A DNA stretch of 64,000 nt from Fomes fomentarius (Eukaryota > Basidiomycota > Agaricomycetes > Polyporales > Polyporaceae). Positions 15,844 to 28,131 of this stretch are shown here, piece by piece. How positions within the stretch are numbered: the first letter of the stretch is position 1; the number at the start of each line of letters is the position of its first letter. The stretch is taken from NCBI GenBank assembly GCA_022606135.1, contig JABYQN010000006.1:2790001-2854000 (forward strand), read 5' to 3'. The translations under genes and the position numbers were made by a program. Under the pieces are notes generated by a model. That model searched no databases. It was not told the origin of the DNA and saw nothing but the letters and a program-made list of their open reading frames with translations.

Positions 15844-18800
15844 CTACCTATCCCAGTCTTCCAATGAAAACGCAAAGATCCTAAACGCAGGCGCCGCCTC
15901 CCCCGTGCCCGCCGCCAGGCTCTCGACGCCCCTCCTCACAAACCGCACCAGCGCGTCCAGCTCCGAGCTCATCTTGTCCAACCGCGCGAGGAACCCGTCC
16001 TCCATGAACGACGCGCTCGTCGACGACGCCCCGAGCGAGAACGACGGCTCGCGCCCAGAACGTCCCGCCAAACTCTCCTCGTCCAGCGCTTCCTCGTCCG
16101 AACTGTCCGATAAGTCCGAGCCGGCGAGAATGGACGGAGTGTCTGAGAATGCGATGACGTCGCGCCGCTGCGTCCGGAGGCGGCGGCTCCGGTGGTGGTG
16201 GCGGCGGGAGACGTTGAGGCCGCGGAGGGAGGCGCGCGAGATGTCGTGGGTGGTGTCGCCGGCGAAGGAGACGAAGCAGTCGGTGTAGTGCAGAGACATG
16301 TCGAGGATGGACATGAGCGCGCGGTGCAGGGCCACCGTCTGTTGAGAGGGGGCAAGTGTAGCGGATGTAGTGGTCAGATGTGACTCGGAAGTATGGAGGA
16401 ATGTGAATGAAGAGATGACGCACGTTTCGTTGTAGCAGGCATCGCCCTTCGAGTTTGTCGAGGCTGTATGGAATGGACTGGGTGAGCGCGGCGGCGGCGA
16501 GGGATGGAAAGATGCTTACTGTTCATTCTGCAGTCGGATCATCTCGTCAAGTGACTTGGCCTGGCGGAACGCCTCATGGAACTTGAGGATCTGTGTGTGA
16601 ATGACCTAGCCCCAATTCTCAGCCACCATTAAAGTTGGACTGCAGTCATGCTCACATTCGTCGTAATGAAGTTCAGCAGTGTGCTATAATCCACGGCCCG
16701 CGATTAGCAGAGGCACAAATCAATGGGAAATGAGTACTGACTTGACGAACCACGAGAGCCTCCCTCGCATCGCATAGAAGACCTTCATTTCTGCATCGAG
16801 GTGCTTCCCCACAACAAGCCCTCCTCTAACCAGTATTCTCTCCAGTACGCTCTTTGCTCTGCGTATCTGGAGCACCAGCGTGAAGATGCTCGAATACACG
16901 CGCGTGGTCCGCGGGCCGAAAATATAGGTGAGAGGGAAAGGTACGGCATACTCGATGAGCAGTCCGTCGAGGGCGCGGACGGTCTGTGTGATGTTCTTCT
17001 CTTGCATGGCGCCGCCTTGTCCTTGTACTTTCGGAGGGAACGAGAAGCGGACAAGCGAGGTGTCGATCCAGCGTACCCGCCCTGAGTAGAGTGTGACGAC
17101 GTCGCGGAAAGCGGAGTTCATGAAGTGGAAGTCGTTCCACGGCTGGCGGGTGTCCATCTATGAAGAAGAACATTTTGGGTCAATCTAACGCAGTAAGAGG
17201 GCGACAAAGGGGCTGACTCGGGTGAAGAGCACGTCTACGAAGTGCGACATAGCGTCTCCCCGCCTCATGAGGAACAGATCCTCGATCGCGTTCAGGTGTG
17301 CCCACAAATCGCAATCTTCAACGAGAACTTTCGTCAAAGCTTCGTAGGCCATCTCCGAATACGGACGTAACTCGTCGTACACGACTTGCGAGAGACTTTC
17401 CGACGAAGCGACAGCCTCTTCCGACAAGACCGTCAGCTCTTCAGTTCCGTCCTCGTGGTTACGCGCCTGTGGATGCTCGAGCAGCGTCTTGAAGGTCCGC
17501 CAACCTGCCATCCACACTTGCCCTGCTGTATCTTCTCCGGTGCGTTCACCGTCGAAGAGGGTGGAGATCCCTAAGGCACGGAGCAACCCTGTGACCTTAC
17601 CCGTCGCAAGGACAAGCTCGGCGACATGCACCAGGAAGACCGGCACACTCGTCGGTCGCGACTCCGTCTCCGCATTGGCGTCCTCGTTTTGTCCTGTACC
17701 CGCATGCCCATCTCGCAGCGTGAACCCGTCAGCCCAAAAGTCCGGGTCGAGCATGAGCATCTCGCTGTCTTCAACGAAGAACTCATCCGGAAGGACGCTC
17801 AGCGGCGACTGCGTCTGACCAGCTTGCGGCAACGCCCCGAGCACCCCATCCCGCACTGGCATGCCGTCGCGCATCCACCTGTGCATCATCGCCCAGACCG
17901 GCTCCGCACTCGCGCTGAAGACACGCACGAGAGCGCGGGCTGTCACGCCGTCGCCCATTGACACGTGTTCTTGCGCTGAAGTGAGGAGCGTGTCGAGGAG
18001 GAGGGCAGTCATAGCTGACGAGGAGGCGCGTTGTGGCAGGTCAGGAAGCGTCCATACTTCCGGAATGGCCTCTTGAGGCAGCAGGCGCTGCGAGCGTCGC
18101 ACGATGGTGCGCACAATGTCGAGTAGGACGGAGAATGAGGCGCCGAAGTCATCCCGTATGGCTTTCTCGAGGCTCAGGAGCGAAACGATGAGCTGCGGTC
18201 CTAGGCCGGCGCGAGCACGACAGATGTCTTCTTCGCGATGAGCGCACCATGCATCAAATGCGCGGAGTTCGGTGTCTAGCGCGTCAGCGAATGCCTCGAG
18301 GGTCTGGGTACTCCGCCGATGTACGCGTGAAAGGTAGGCGGGCAGGGTCTGACCATCGGCATTGCGCTGTTGTGGTGCGCTTGCTGAGGCTTTCGCGAAA
18401 ATGGCTGCTGTGAATTTACGGAGGTGGACGAGGGTGGTAGCGAGGGACGCAAAGGAAGATATGATCGATGCTTGGGCACCTGCTGTGAGGTGAAGCAGGC
18501 GAGGAGCATTCGGAGACAGCTATACCACGATGCTTCTGTCAACGGGATGATGTGGAAATCGGGTGATACGGTACGCACTACGAAGGAGAATGAGTCTGGG
18601 CCGCTATGTACCCAGGTGAACATGATATTCCTGCGGCCCTGTAGGCCAGTCAGGACTTCACGGACGATGTCTTCTTCGTGTCGATAGCTCTGCACGTCAT
18701 GTAAGCGAGAGTTTGAAGGCGACGCTGTCCGAAGACGAACCTCCCTACCCGGGCCATCGATGCTGAGTGTAGCTCGCGAGCCCAGAACACGATGCAATGA

Positions 18801-20353
18801 GGGCCCTGAGATTTGTGTTAGTCATACGAATTGGGTAACTCAGGTTGATCCTACCGAGTGACGAAGCATTGCCAAGGTCGAACTTCCTGTCAATAGCAGC
18901 GTCGGAGCGCCACTCAGACCGCCAATACTGTCTAGCTTGTAGCTCTTCTACATCCTGTCGATGTCGATACGCATTCGACGGATCGAGCGGGGCTTCCAGT
19001 GCCGTCTGCTTTGGGGGTCCTGCAGGTGGAGGCGTCTCAGGGATATCAGACAATCGTGTTGACGACCGCTGGTCGTCCAAGTCAGATTCACTGTCCCAGG
19101 GAGACAGCGAGGGTGTGCTGCCGCCACTGCGTGTCTCCCATCGTCCGGCCGTGTTTCCCGGTGGGTGACCGTATGAGCCTTCCCAGTGCTGACCTTCGAA
19201 TGGCTCCTCTGCAAATATGTCTTTCCAAGTCAGGGTTGCCTTCAATTTTTGGGGATTGTCGATCTTGTCGATGAGGGCTTCCGCATTGCTCAGAGTGGAT
19301 TCGGTTGGCGGATTCGAGAGTAGAGCCTGCAGGGTTTCAGACCCTCCACCAACGGGAAGTACAACGACTACATACCAAGAACTTCAAGTGGTCTGGGATG
19401 CGCGATCGCTGTATGATTGTGGTTGAGTACAGCTATCCTACGAACCTGACTAACATGTGCTCCGAGGTGTTTGTTGCATACCTGTATATCGTCGTCTAAG
19501 TCGCTGTTCGCCTTAAATTGTGTCTTCAGCTTCGCGTATGTCTTGTCGAGTGCGTCGGCGAGAACGTCGGCAGAGTTGATTCGAGCCTTCTTAGAGTGCC
19601 TAACATTGTCGTACAAGGAGCATCAGCACTCATGCTCAAGCATCGGGACGGAATGGACACCTGCCCCTTCATGATCTTGTCAGCCGTCTTGTAGTCTGTG
19701 CTACCTCCAGGTCTCATAGTAGAGTCTAGGTTCCTTGCAGTATATTCCACCGCAACTTGAAAGCTCTCCTCGTCAGTAGCAAACGTCAAACCGGTGACCT
19801 GTGTGACCAAAGTCTCGCAGAGAGGTAGTACGCGGGAGGATTGTCGCGTAGGAGCACGATGAGAGTACCGAGACACAGGTCGACGGACAGAAGCACTGGA
19901 GCCGGGTCGTACAGTCGATGCGCTCGACGATGGTCTAACAGACGCGCTCGACGGTGGCCTGAGGGATGCGCTGGATGACGGTCTCATAGCAGCGCTGGAA
20001 GACGGTCTCATAGCAGTGCTGGAGGACGGACGGACGGACCCGCTTTGAGACGATCGGATGGCAGCACTTGACGGTGGTCGCATTGACGCGCTTGAAGACG
20101 GTCTAAGAGGTGCACTCGAAGACGGACGCATTGAAGGTGCGCTGGAAGGCGGTCGCATACCTACATTAGACGGTGGCCGCATCCCTGCGCTGGTGGAAGG
20201 TCCAGGACGGGGAGCGGCACGGGGTGGCGGTTGTGCCGTGGACGCGCTGAGTGGTGGATCTGGGTTGTACCACCCATCCTTGTCTGGTACCAGAGACGCG
20301 GTAGAGGGAGCTCTCGTGTGATGAGAGCTGGGTTTTGAGCTGGATGGACGCAT
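15844..20353 (-). CDS. Gamma-tubulin complex component, GCP5-like (Spc97/Spc98 family)
   Basis: Large (roughly 1,250 residues) component of the microtubule-nucleating gamma-tubulin complex at the spindle pole body. Start at 20353 (MRPSSSKPSSHHTRAPST). Residues from about 40 to 160 are a Ser/Pro/Arg-rich repeat tract (see separate entry). Conserved exons follow: SKKARINSADVLADALDKTY, LTWKDIFAEEPFEGQHWEG (the EPF-GQHW block I associate with GCP5), long helical exons from 18797 to 17185, and the C-terminal GRIP2 domain. That domain includes WNDFHFMNSAFRDVVTLYSG and IEYAVPFPLTYIFGP, with the final ALHRALMSILDMSLHYTDCF and a low-complexity insert of acidic and Ser residues. Stop at 15844. The family is clear; the GCP5 rather than GCP6 or GCP4 assignment rests on the N-terminal block and is less certain. 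It is divergent from MGM101. Confidence 0.85.
19880..20200 (-). repeat. Coding tandem repeat, SSSAxxRP-type units
   Basis: Within the N-terminal exon of the gamma-tubulin complex gene, about a dozen 8-9 residue units of the form RPSSSAxM/L are repeated (for example MRPSSSAAMRPSSSASLRP). At DNA level the 24-27 bp units are imperfect, with repeated 'gacggtct' and 'gcgct' blocks, consistent with slippage or unequal exchange. The region would be disordered, basic and rich in phospho-acceptor serines. Confidence 0.8.
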
Positions 20354-20640
20354 CTTCAACTTGAAGTTGTCCCCGATTGAAGAAAAGGCAATAGTCCTGA
20401 AGTGCCTCAGTTGGTCTACATAACCTCTTCGCACGCGTAAAGACTTGCCTTGTATTTCCCGCGCCGAAACGCACAAACCACGCTTTGATGGCCTGAAGTA
20501 CGAGTCGGTCGCAATGGTGGCGGAGCCGTGGCGATGGCGCTCACTGTGACGCGTCGTGAATGTCACGCGTTTATGGAACGTGTCACCGTCACGCGAGAAC
20601 CTCTCTCAGGCCCGTCCTCGACCGCGTTCCTCTTCATCCG
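20354..20640. promoter_or_regulatory. Bidirectional promoter with two MCB boxes (GCP5-like / MGM101)
   Basis: 287 bp between divergent start codons. It contains ACGCGT at 20549-20554 and again at 20565-20570, plus an ACGCGA at 20591-20596. ACGCGT is the MluI cell-cycle box bound by the MBF (Mbp1/Swi6-type) G1/S regulator in yeasts. Spacing is 16 bp between the two perfect boxes, both 70-92 bp upstream of the MGM101 ATG. Confidence 0.6.
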
Positions 20641-21765
20641 ATGACCATGACAAGCCAGATGCTCCTCAGACTTGCTGCAAAAGTTCGCGTTCCTCGCGCC
20701 TCGGTATGCAGGACGTACGCCACCACCGCTACTCCAACGAGGAGTGCAGCGAAAGCCCCTTTCAAGACTCCTGTCGCAAAAGCCAGCACAACCGTAGGAC
20801 GGGCCAACCCAAATATCGTCGACGAGATGTCCATTACCGCGGATGAGATGGAGATTCCTCCTGAGGCGTACGCCGCCGTTCCAGAGAGCGTGCCCTCTTC
20901 CTCCGCCCTCCAGCATGCCGCCTCTACCGTCCCCGCAGCTGCTTCCTCGTCCTCGTCGTTCAATGCCCCGGTGGAGTTCGCAGACGCGACGGCCATCAGT
21001 GGTTCTCCGTTGGATCCTTCGTCTCCAGATTGGTCCAAGAGCTACTTTGGGCTGTCAACGCAACCGTTCCCTAAGGAGGCGGCTGAGGTTCTCATGCAGC
21101 CGGTGGATGCCCAGGACGTTGAGATTAAACCAGGTGCGTACTTCTTCTCTTATTACTGGCGGACATCAATTGAGCGTTCCTCAGATGGTTTGATCTACCT
21201 CCCCGAAATCAAGTATCGCCGCGCGCTGAACAAGGCGTTCGGACCTGGCGGATGGGGACTCGCACCGCGTAGCGAGACTAACGTCGGGCCCAAGGTCGTC
21301 AGTAGAGAGTATGCGCTTGTCTGTTTGGGCAGGTACGTTTGCGGTTCATATGCAGACACGTTAGCGATAGCACGCTAAATTTGATACATCTAGGCTCGTG
21401 GGTATCGCGCGTGGAGAGCAAGAATACTTCGACCCTAACGGTATCCCAACCGCGACCGAGGCGTGCAAGAGCAACGCGCTGATGCGCTGCTGCAAAGACC
21501 TCGGTATTGCGAGTGAACTCTGGTGAGGATTATTCCTGTAGTATAATGTCACGAGACTCAATTCTTCCACAGGGACCCTCGGTTCATCCGCGAATTCAAG
21601 GCAAAGTACTGTGTAGAGGTCTACGTTGAGGATACCAGGACAAAGCGGAAGTAAGTGCTTTACTCTCATGAATTACGCATCATCTTCCTCACTGGTGCAC
21701 GCAGGAAGAAGCTTTGGAGGCGAAAAGACCAGCCCAAGTTTGAGTATCCCTTCAAGGAGACTTAG
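20641..21765 (+). CDS. MGM101: Mitochondrial genome maintenance protein MGM101
   Basis: Rad52-like single-strand annealing protein needed for mitochondrial DNA repair and maintenance. The ATG at 20641 is preferred over an in-frame ATG at 20560 because it gives a compact, basic, acid-free mitochondrial leader ([19 protein letters not shown]). A Ser/Ala linker follows. The conserved core starts at [20 protein letters not shown] and includes [82 protein letters not shown] and [10 protein letters not shown]. It ends [22 protein letters not shown] at 21763-21765. Four exons; introns are short and in phase. All core blocks are present, so it should be functional. Confidence 0.95.
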
Positions 21766-22014
21766 TCGGCTTCTTGGCGTTACACACATCTTACGATACT
21801 ATCGGCCTAATATTCACCACTCTAGACTGTCTGTCCAATCGGACTGCGTAGAGGCTGCACATCAGGATCCAGCGAACATGAGGGAGCAACGTTGAGAATA
21901 GTCATTTACGACATTACAGCGAACCTTAACAACATAACCAAGCAGCACAGCGATGGATACTCGTGCCAACATCCCCACCCAAAAATCTCGAATAAGTTAC
22001 GCAGCGCGAGCACA

Positions 22015-23252
22015 TTACTTCTTGCCGGCTTTGCGGTTCTTAGCCTTTTTGCTCGAGCCGGAGGTGACAGTGGACGAAGAGGCTGCACTGGTCGTGCTCA
22101 CGGCCGTCTCCGTCTCTGTTTCCGACTTCGCCGACGGCGCAGTCCCGTTTGCAGCTGCTGGCTGTGGCGCACCCGCGGGCTTCGGTGAGGAACTGTGCAG
22201 GAAACGCATGACGACAGACGCGACGGCTCCGGTGACGATCATGAGCACGAAGCGGGGCAGGCGATTGACGACGTTGTAGATCCTCATTAGCGCGTAGGCG
22301 AAGTAGTGCAGCATGAATTCCCTGAATACGGCGAGGTGCGAGTTTTAGCAGGCGCGAGTGAGTTGATGCGACTAGTTATGAACATACCGCTTTCCGCCAG
22401 GGGAGAAGTTGGACCTCCATGGCTCGGAGTTGCGCCAGATCTCTTCGGTGAGCAGTTCGCGGATGAGCTCAGGGGTGAGGCGGATACCGGCGGCCTTGTA
22501 GAAACGGAGGTCGTGTCCGCGGTTAGTCGCTATCACGATCCATGGTCCTCTGCGGTCACACAACATGTTCAATTGTCTGGCATATTCAGTAAAAAGACGC
22601 GTGGTCCAACTTACGTCCAGATGCTCCATTTCGTGGTGAGGTATGTGACGGACATGTAGTCGATGCGCCCCCAGCGGACGTTCGGAAGGTCGCCGGCGAT
22701 GAGAGTGGTGTTGTATGCCTCATCGAAACTCTGGTCCACGACCTTCGAGATGGCGTTGTTCTGCGACGCCGTCACCGAGCTGCGTGCAAGTACATGAGCA
22801 CATAAGAACTCGGACGACACTGGGAAGAGAAGAACGCACATGACAAAAATCCACACTCTGTCCCTCGCCTCTTCCTCCGACTTGAACTGTTCATTCACAA
22901 CCACGTCCTCATAGTTTTCGTCCGTGATGAGCGGTATCCGGTCGTCCCATGGCGACTGTGACCCGCGCACGACAGCGTCCGTAATGTTCACTCCAAGCTT
23001 GCCAAACAGCCCCGCGACAGCAGGCGACGTCAGGATCTTGTCCATGAATCCGAGCTTTGCCTTGTCCACGCCTCCGCCCTCGCCCGCCGCTGCTGGGGAC
23101 CCTGGAGCGGATTTCGAGGGGTCGAAGTTGAATTCCGACGCGGCGGCAGGCGAGTCGGGCGCGGGCTGGCCGGGCGACCAGCCTGCGGAGAAGTATTGTG
23201 CGCTCGCGGACGCGGCGAGGAGGAGGGATGGGAGGAGGTTGGTGAGCTTCAT
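22015..23252 (-). CDS. Secretory-pathway single-pass membrane protein, conserved in fungi
   Basis: Start at 23252 with a clear signal peptide (MKLTNLLPSLLLAASASAQY). A Pro/Ala/Gly-rich segment follows, then a folded region. That region includes KLGFMDKILTSPAVAGLFGK, SPWDDRIPLITDENYEDVVV, EEEARDRVWIFVM, FDEAYNTTLIAGDLPNVRWG, MSVTYLTTKWSIW, DRRGPWIVIATNRGHDLRFY and IRLTPELIRELLTEEIW. The layout recalls a thioredoxin-like domain without a CxxC. A transmembrane helix (LPRFVLMIVTGAVASVVMRF) lies near the C terminus, followed by an Ala/Ser/Thr and Lys-rich cytosolic tail (KKAKNRKAGKK, stop at 22015). An ER location is inferred from the signal peptide plus tail. I cannot give a function. Confidence 0.75.
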
Positions 23253-23910
23253 CGTCGCGTCTGGCGTGTGCTAGACGGGAAAGCTGCGAATTAGAGAGGC
23301 GGCTGGTTAACGCCGCTCGCGCCCGTTATGTGCGCGATGGGGGGAGAGAGGAAAAGGTGGTGGACCAGGAAGAGGAGGTGCCAGAGGACCCTGGAGGTGC
23401 CTCGCGTGCGAGAACTTGAGATAAGGCTAAGACTGGTTGTCGTGCCTGAGACAATTGGTTCTCCTAATTACGATGATGTGAGCGGACTCTTCGACGCAGG
23501 CCACTGTCCGTGCTGCCCGCGCTGCAAGCAGTGTATGTTTTGGGGACGTCTAGGACATGCGACACGGCGGAGGACGACAATATTGACGAGAAGGATGGTC
23601 GGTCCGATGCACCAAGAACTGATAAGTAACTCCTCGGACATTCCTGAATAGGGCATACCGTGAAATCTTGCCGAAAATGTGTGCACAGTCGTGTCCAGGG
23701 TCGAGCCTGTCGCGCTCCTGCACCATCCTCTTGCCTCCTCTTTCCTCGACGTCTGCCAGCTTCGGAGCACCGTTAAGCAGGTCCATTTCCGCCGTGTCCT
23801 GCCTGTTGGTCATCTCCGCTGGTCTCGGTCTCCGCTACCCTCGAACCCGTTGACTAGACTTGATCGGCTTGCACCTCCCTGGGCGCGAGCGCAACGTGTT
23901 ACGTGCAATC
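23253..23910. other. Divergent intergenic region
   Basis: 658 bp between divergent genes. A minus-strand frame at 23813-23550 looks mildly protein-like but lacks a convincing downstream exon (see rejected items). Otherwise it is promoter space for the membrane protein and the KEX1-like gene. Confidence 0.4.
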
Positions 23911-26407
23911 ATGCATCCCGTGGTCCCCGTTCATCTACTCTCTTTCCTATATTACTTCATAATCTCCCTACCATACACCTTCGGCGCGCCCACTGACGGT
24001 ACGCACGCATGAGCTTGATTCTGCACTGTTCTCGTACTGAACTTCGAATTGCATCTAGTGCCCTCCGCTGCATCGTTCTACGTACCGCACCTACCACAGT
24101 TACACCAAGATGACGCGCGCCCTCTACGCATGTATGCAGGCCACCTCTCCTCCGACCCCGATGCGGGCGTCGCGTCCCCGACAGACGTCACCGCGCACCT
24201 ATACTTCTTCATGGTGAAGGCCCGCCGGACCGCCGACAAGGAGCGGATTATCTTCTGGCTGAATGTAAGGAACGACTAGCCTATGCCCGTGAGTTCGCAA
24301 CCTTACCACATGTGTAATGTTAGGGTGGGCCGGGATGCTCGTCCTTTGACGGGCTCATGATGGAGATTGGTCCATGGCGAATGGACGGGAAGGGCGGGCT
24401 CCAGACGAAGGTGGGAGGATGGGAGGAGTATGCGACCGTGGTCTTCGGTGCGTCTCATAGCCGTACAAAATGCTTGCCTTTTCACCTAAAGGTCGCGTGC
24501 GACGGTTAGTCGACCAGCCTGCAGGAACGGGCTTCTCCTACGCACCCTCAAATAAGTTCGACCACGAGCTACCTGAGGTAGGTCTTACTATCCTCGGTAT
24601 GCACGAGCTGTGTAATGACTATCCCAGGCCGCTGCGCACTTCACAGAATTCCTGCGGAATTTCTACAAGGTCTTTCCTGAATACCAAGACGTTGACGTGA
24701 GTGCCCTAGTTCTCACCCTCGGTGTATGCAGCTAGAGAGCATCTCGCTTCACAGGCATATATCACTGGCGAGAGCTATGCGGGACAATATATCCCATACT
24801 TCGCGGACGCGATACTCAACTCCAAACTCAATATCCCACTACGAGGCGCTGCCATTGGCAACGGGTGGACGGACGCGCGCAGGCAGTATCCTGCTTATCT
24901 CGATTACGCTGTCAAGCATGGCATCCTTGAGGAAGGCACTTCAGTGCGTCACACGCCTACCACCGAGTTGATTCGTACTGATGGAAATTGCGTCAAATAG
25001 GCATGGAAGGACGCAAAGGACGCCACAGACCACTGTATAGAACAACTCAACCAACACACAAATGTTGAGCCTGTGCATGTCGAGGACTGCGAGAGCGTTA
25101 TGTCCGCAGTGACTGCTGGTAAGGTTCACAAGTGGGTGTATCACTTTGCTCTGTCGTTCGAGTGTGCTATCTGACCTGGATCACAGAGTTGACGGAGTAG
25201 AAAAATGTCTGAACATCTACGACGTTCGGTTGGAGGACACTTCTCCACAGTGCGGGATGAACTGGCCAGCCGACCTCACGGAAGTGTACAAGTACCTTGG
25301 GGTACGTCTCTTCCCTGCTCTTCTGGTGTTCGCCGTCCGAAACCTTATGTTGTGTTGCAGACCCCCAACGTTGTCAACGCAATACACGCTTCGAACGTAC
25401 CCGGGAAGTGGGTCGAGTGCAAGAACCGTGTCCACACGGAGTTCTATACCCGTAAATCCAACTCGTCCATCACGGTCCTCCCGCGCGTGTTGGAAAGGAT
25501 CCCGGTCATGCTCTTCGTTGGCGACCAGGACCTTATATGCAACTACGTCGGGATTGAGAGCATGATCCAGGCCATGACATGGAACGGCGAAACTGGACTT
25601 GGGGTTCGTTCTCCTCGTTTGACTTCTGTCTTGTTATTCATGTCTCATCCGTGCTTCGTATTCATGCAGAAGGTGCAAACACAATCCTGGGCCGTCGGGG
25701 GCAAGCCGGCGGGAACCTGGGTCACGTCTCGTAACCTTACTTACACTAAGGTGACTGAAAGCGACCTCATGTGCCCCCTGCATGCCTCTCATGTCACTGT
25801 CATTAATTGTCTTCTTGTAGATCTTCAATGCATCACATATGGTGGGCTTCGACCTGCCAAACGTCGCGCACGACATGATCCTACGCTTCATGGGCGTGAA
25901 TTTCACTGCCATCACCGACGGCTCCGCGCGCATCCCGAGCTCTGTAGGGGACGAGACGAAGCCTGTCCCGGTCCTGCTAGACGACATCCCGACGGCAAGT
26001 CCGGTATCGACGAAGACCCCCGAGCAGGACAAAGCGATGTGGGAAGGTCTGTCATTCTCGCCAGGTAGTTATCATCGGTCGGCGAACGGAAGCTGACCGC
26101 ACGTTCTCTCGCAGCATACTACAACGCCGGCTCAGCTGCACTCGTGCTCGTGCTCATCGCGATACTCGTCGGCGGCTTCCTCTGCTGGCGGTCGCGCAGG
26201 AGCCGCTCACGGGGACTCTCGCTGTCGACGCGCGAGGAGCACATCCCGCTCAACTCGTCCATGGCGGACGTCGACGAGCCGAAGGATCACGGCTTCCGGT
26301 CGCGCAAGGGGAAGGAGCGTGCACGGTCGCCCGAGGAGGAGGATGCTATCTTTGACGTGGGCGACGACGACGATGAGGATGAGCGCAGCCCGAGGCCGCG
26401 GGGGTAG
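23911..26407 (+). CDS. KEX1: KEX1-type serine carboxypeptidase, Golgi membrane
   Basis: Serine carboxypeptidase (S10) that trims C-terminal Lys/Arg from propeptides such as pheromones after Kex2 cleavage in the late Golgi. The ATG at 23911 starts a signal peptide ([20 protein letters not shown]). The substrate-binding block is [17 protein letters not shown]. The catalytic Ser is in [18 protein letters not shown], the Asp in [16 protein letters not shown] and the His in [17 protein letters not shown]. Diagnostic for KEX1 rather than vacuolar CPY is the C-terminal transmembrane helix ([19 protein letters not shown]), followed by a basic then acidic cytosolic tail ([31 protein letters not shown]). 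TAG at 26407. About ten short introns. All triad residues present. Confidence 0.93.
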
Positions 26408-27318
26408 TGTTTGTTGTTGGTGGGATGATCGGTTAGTTGGGGAGAGAGAAGGGGAGGAGTTGTGCTCCGCAGTAATGGTTTGGGAGGTTGTACTTACTTA
26501 TGCTTTTCTTTTGATCTTACGGGATAGATGGGATGGTCCCTTCATACCGAGTGATAGAGGACTCGGAGTCAGTCAGTCAGTCGACGAACCTAGAGTAAGT
26601 ACTATCCCACAGTGACATCAATGACTGGGATGCATTGCTGCACTTTGGTTCGTGCTCAAAAACATACATAGGGCCCCTGGCAGGACACAGGCATGCTCCC
26701 ACCATGCAACAAAGGTATGATGCCTCCAGTCGCTAAGAAGTTTGACAACAAGCACAATGATTGTATAGACGTTCACAACACGGTAGAATTGGCAAATGAA
26801 CTACACAACATGAAGGTATGTACGCGTTATGGTTTCACCTAACCGTCACAGCCGCATAGTGGCACCTCGTCCGGAGACGAGGATGTACGGAACGTATAGG
26901 AATATAACGCCGCACCGCGCCCTACATCAACCCCTCCAGCGAATCGATACCTCGTAAAAGGCAGACTCAGCTGTAGTGAGAGGGAGCAGGGCAGCGATGC
27001 TCAGTCTCGTGAGCATCCCGAGGGACGCCTCGCTCCGCCAACAATGAACGACGTCAAGAGACGAGCAAACGTCTGTGCGCAAAAGTACGCTGACGCTTCG
27101 GGGGTTGGCTAGACACTGGAGAGAAGTCGAATATCGAAATTTTGCGTCTTTATATAGCCGCATGGGAGCGGAGATGTAATTGCGCTTGGTCTTGTTTGTT
27201 CATAGTGCGTCCCAGCCACAGACGCGTCTCTTCGGCGCTTATGGCGAACTTGGTTGCGCGCCACAAGGGAGTCAACTGAACAATCCTCGGCGTTACGCTT
27301 AGTTCTTCAAGATCGACC
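26408..27318. other. Intergenic region; one MCB box near the SPC19 start
   Basis: About 910 bp with no coding exon seen. A short (AGTC)n run sits near 26570-26585. An ACGCGT (MluI cell-cycle box) at 27222-27227 lies 92 bp upstream of the Spc19-like start codon. Confidence 0.5.
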
Positions 27319-28131
27319 ATGGATAAGACTCACCGAATGTCTCGTCTCTCGGTGTATCCGAGGCTAGGTCCGAGAGACTCCATCTTCCCTGGCAATTCTG
27401 ATCTGCACAGGACAGTCGACACTGGTGCCACATGCAGCCCATACCTCCGAGAGTGCGTCATGGCAATGGAGGATTGCTGCGACGAGGTTCGTAAAATTCG
27501 AGTTCCTGCGAAAATGCACCACTAGGATGAGCATTGATGATTATCACTTAGGCTTATGAAGCACAGGAGCTCATCCGACAAGGCACCTATGACTTGCCCC
27601 GCATGACCAAAGTCCTCGAGAGCGAACGGGTGAATTCCTCTCAATCCCATCAAAAATGTCTTCATCGATTACTCAACTTTCGTGCACAGGTATTTCTTCT
27701 CATAGACGAAGGAACCATCAGACGCTACAAAGCCAACCTGACGGACGAGATCGAACCGCAGATCAACGAGCTACTCTCTCGTGCAGAGAAGGGGCTTCAG
27801 ATTTTGCTCAAGAGAGAGAACATGCTCCTAGCCAAGGTCGGATATTCTGTTCTTTAGCTCATGCTGAACACGCTGAATTGCAAACAGGTTGAGGCATCGC
27901 AATCACGACCGACATCGCGCACAGCTGCGAATACGACAGGGATGAACAAGCTTGAAGTACGTAGGATGCAGATGCTCGCACGCCAGCGTCAGACCCTGGA
28001 GGAAGAGCTGGCAACACTCCAAGCTGAGGTGGATGCGATGGTATGTTGCATTCCTTGCTCGGACCCGTCTTCCCTAGACTGGACTCACGCTTTCTCGCAT
28101 TCTGCAGGAGCTCGCATCCATGAAGAAATGA
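27319..28131 (+). CDS. SPC19: DASH complex subunit Spc19-like
   Basis: Predicted kinetochore-microtubule ring (DASH/Dam1) subunit. The start is at 27319 or the in-frame ATG at 27337 (MSRLSVYPRL). The protein is short (about 180 residues) and helical: SPYLRECVMAMEDCCDE, then AYEAQELIRQGTYDLPRMTK, VFLLIDEGTIRRYKANLTDE, IEPQINELLSRAEKGLQILL, and a coiled coil NKLEVRRMQMLARQRQTLEE. It ends ELASMKK with TGA at 28129-28131. The GTYDLPRMTKVLE...VFLL...EIEPQI...RAE pattern is what I recall for Spc19. Four or five exons with short introns. An ACGCGT box upstream would suit cell-cycle expression. Confidence 0.65.

Noticed and set aside
23550..23813. Minus-strand frame starting MTNRQDTAEMDLLNGAPKL, protein-like with a possible donor after KISR
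   Set aside because: No convincing second exon or family match; lies in the promoter region between two divergent genes. Could be a small gene but not supported.
26560..26590. AGTC short tandem run
   Set aside because: Only about four units; no larger structure.
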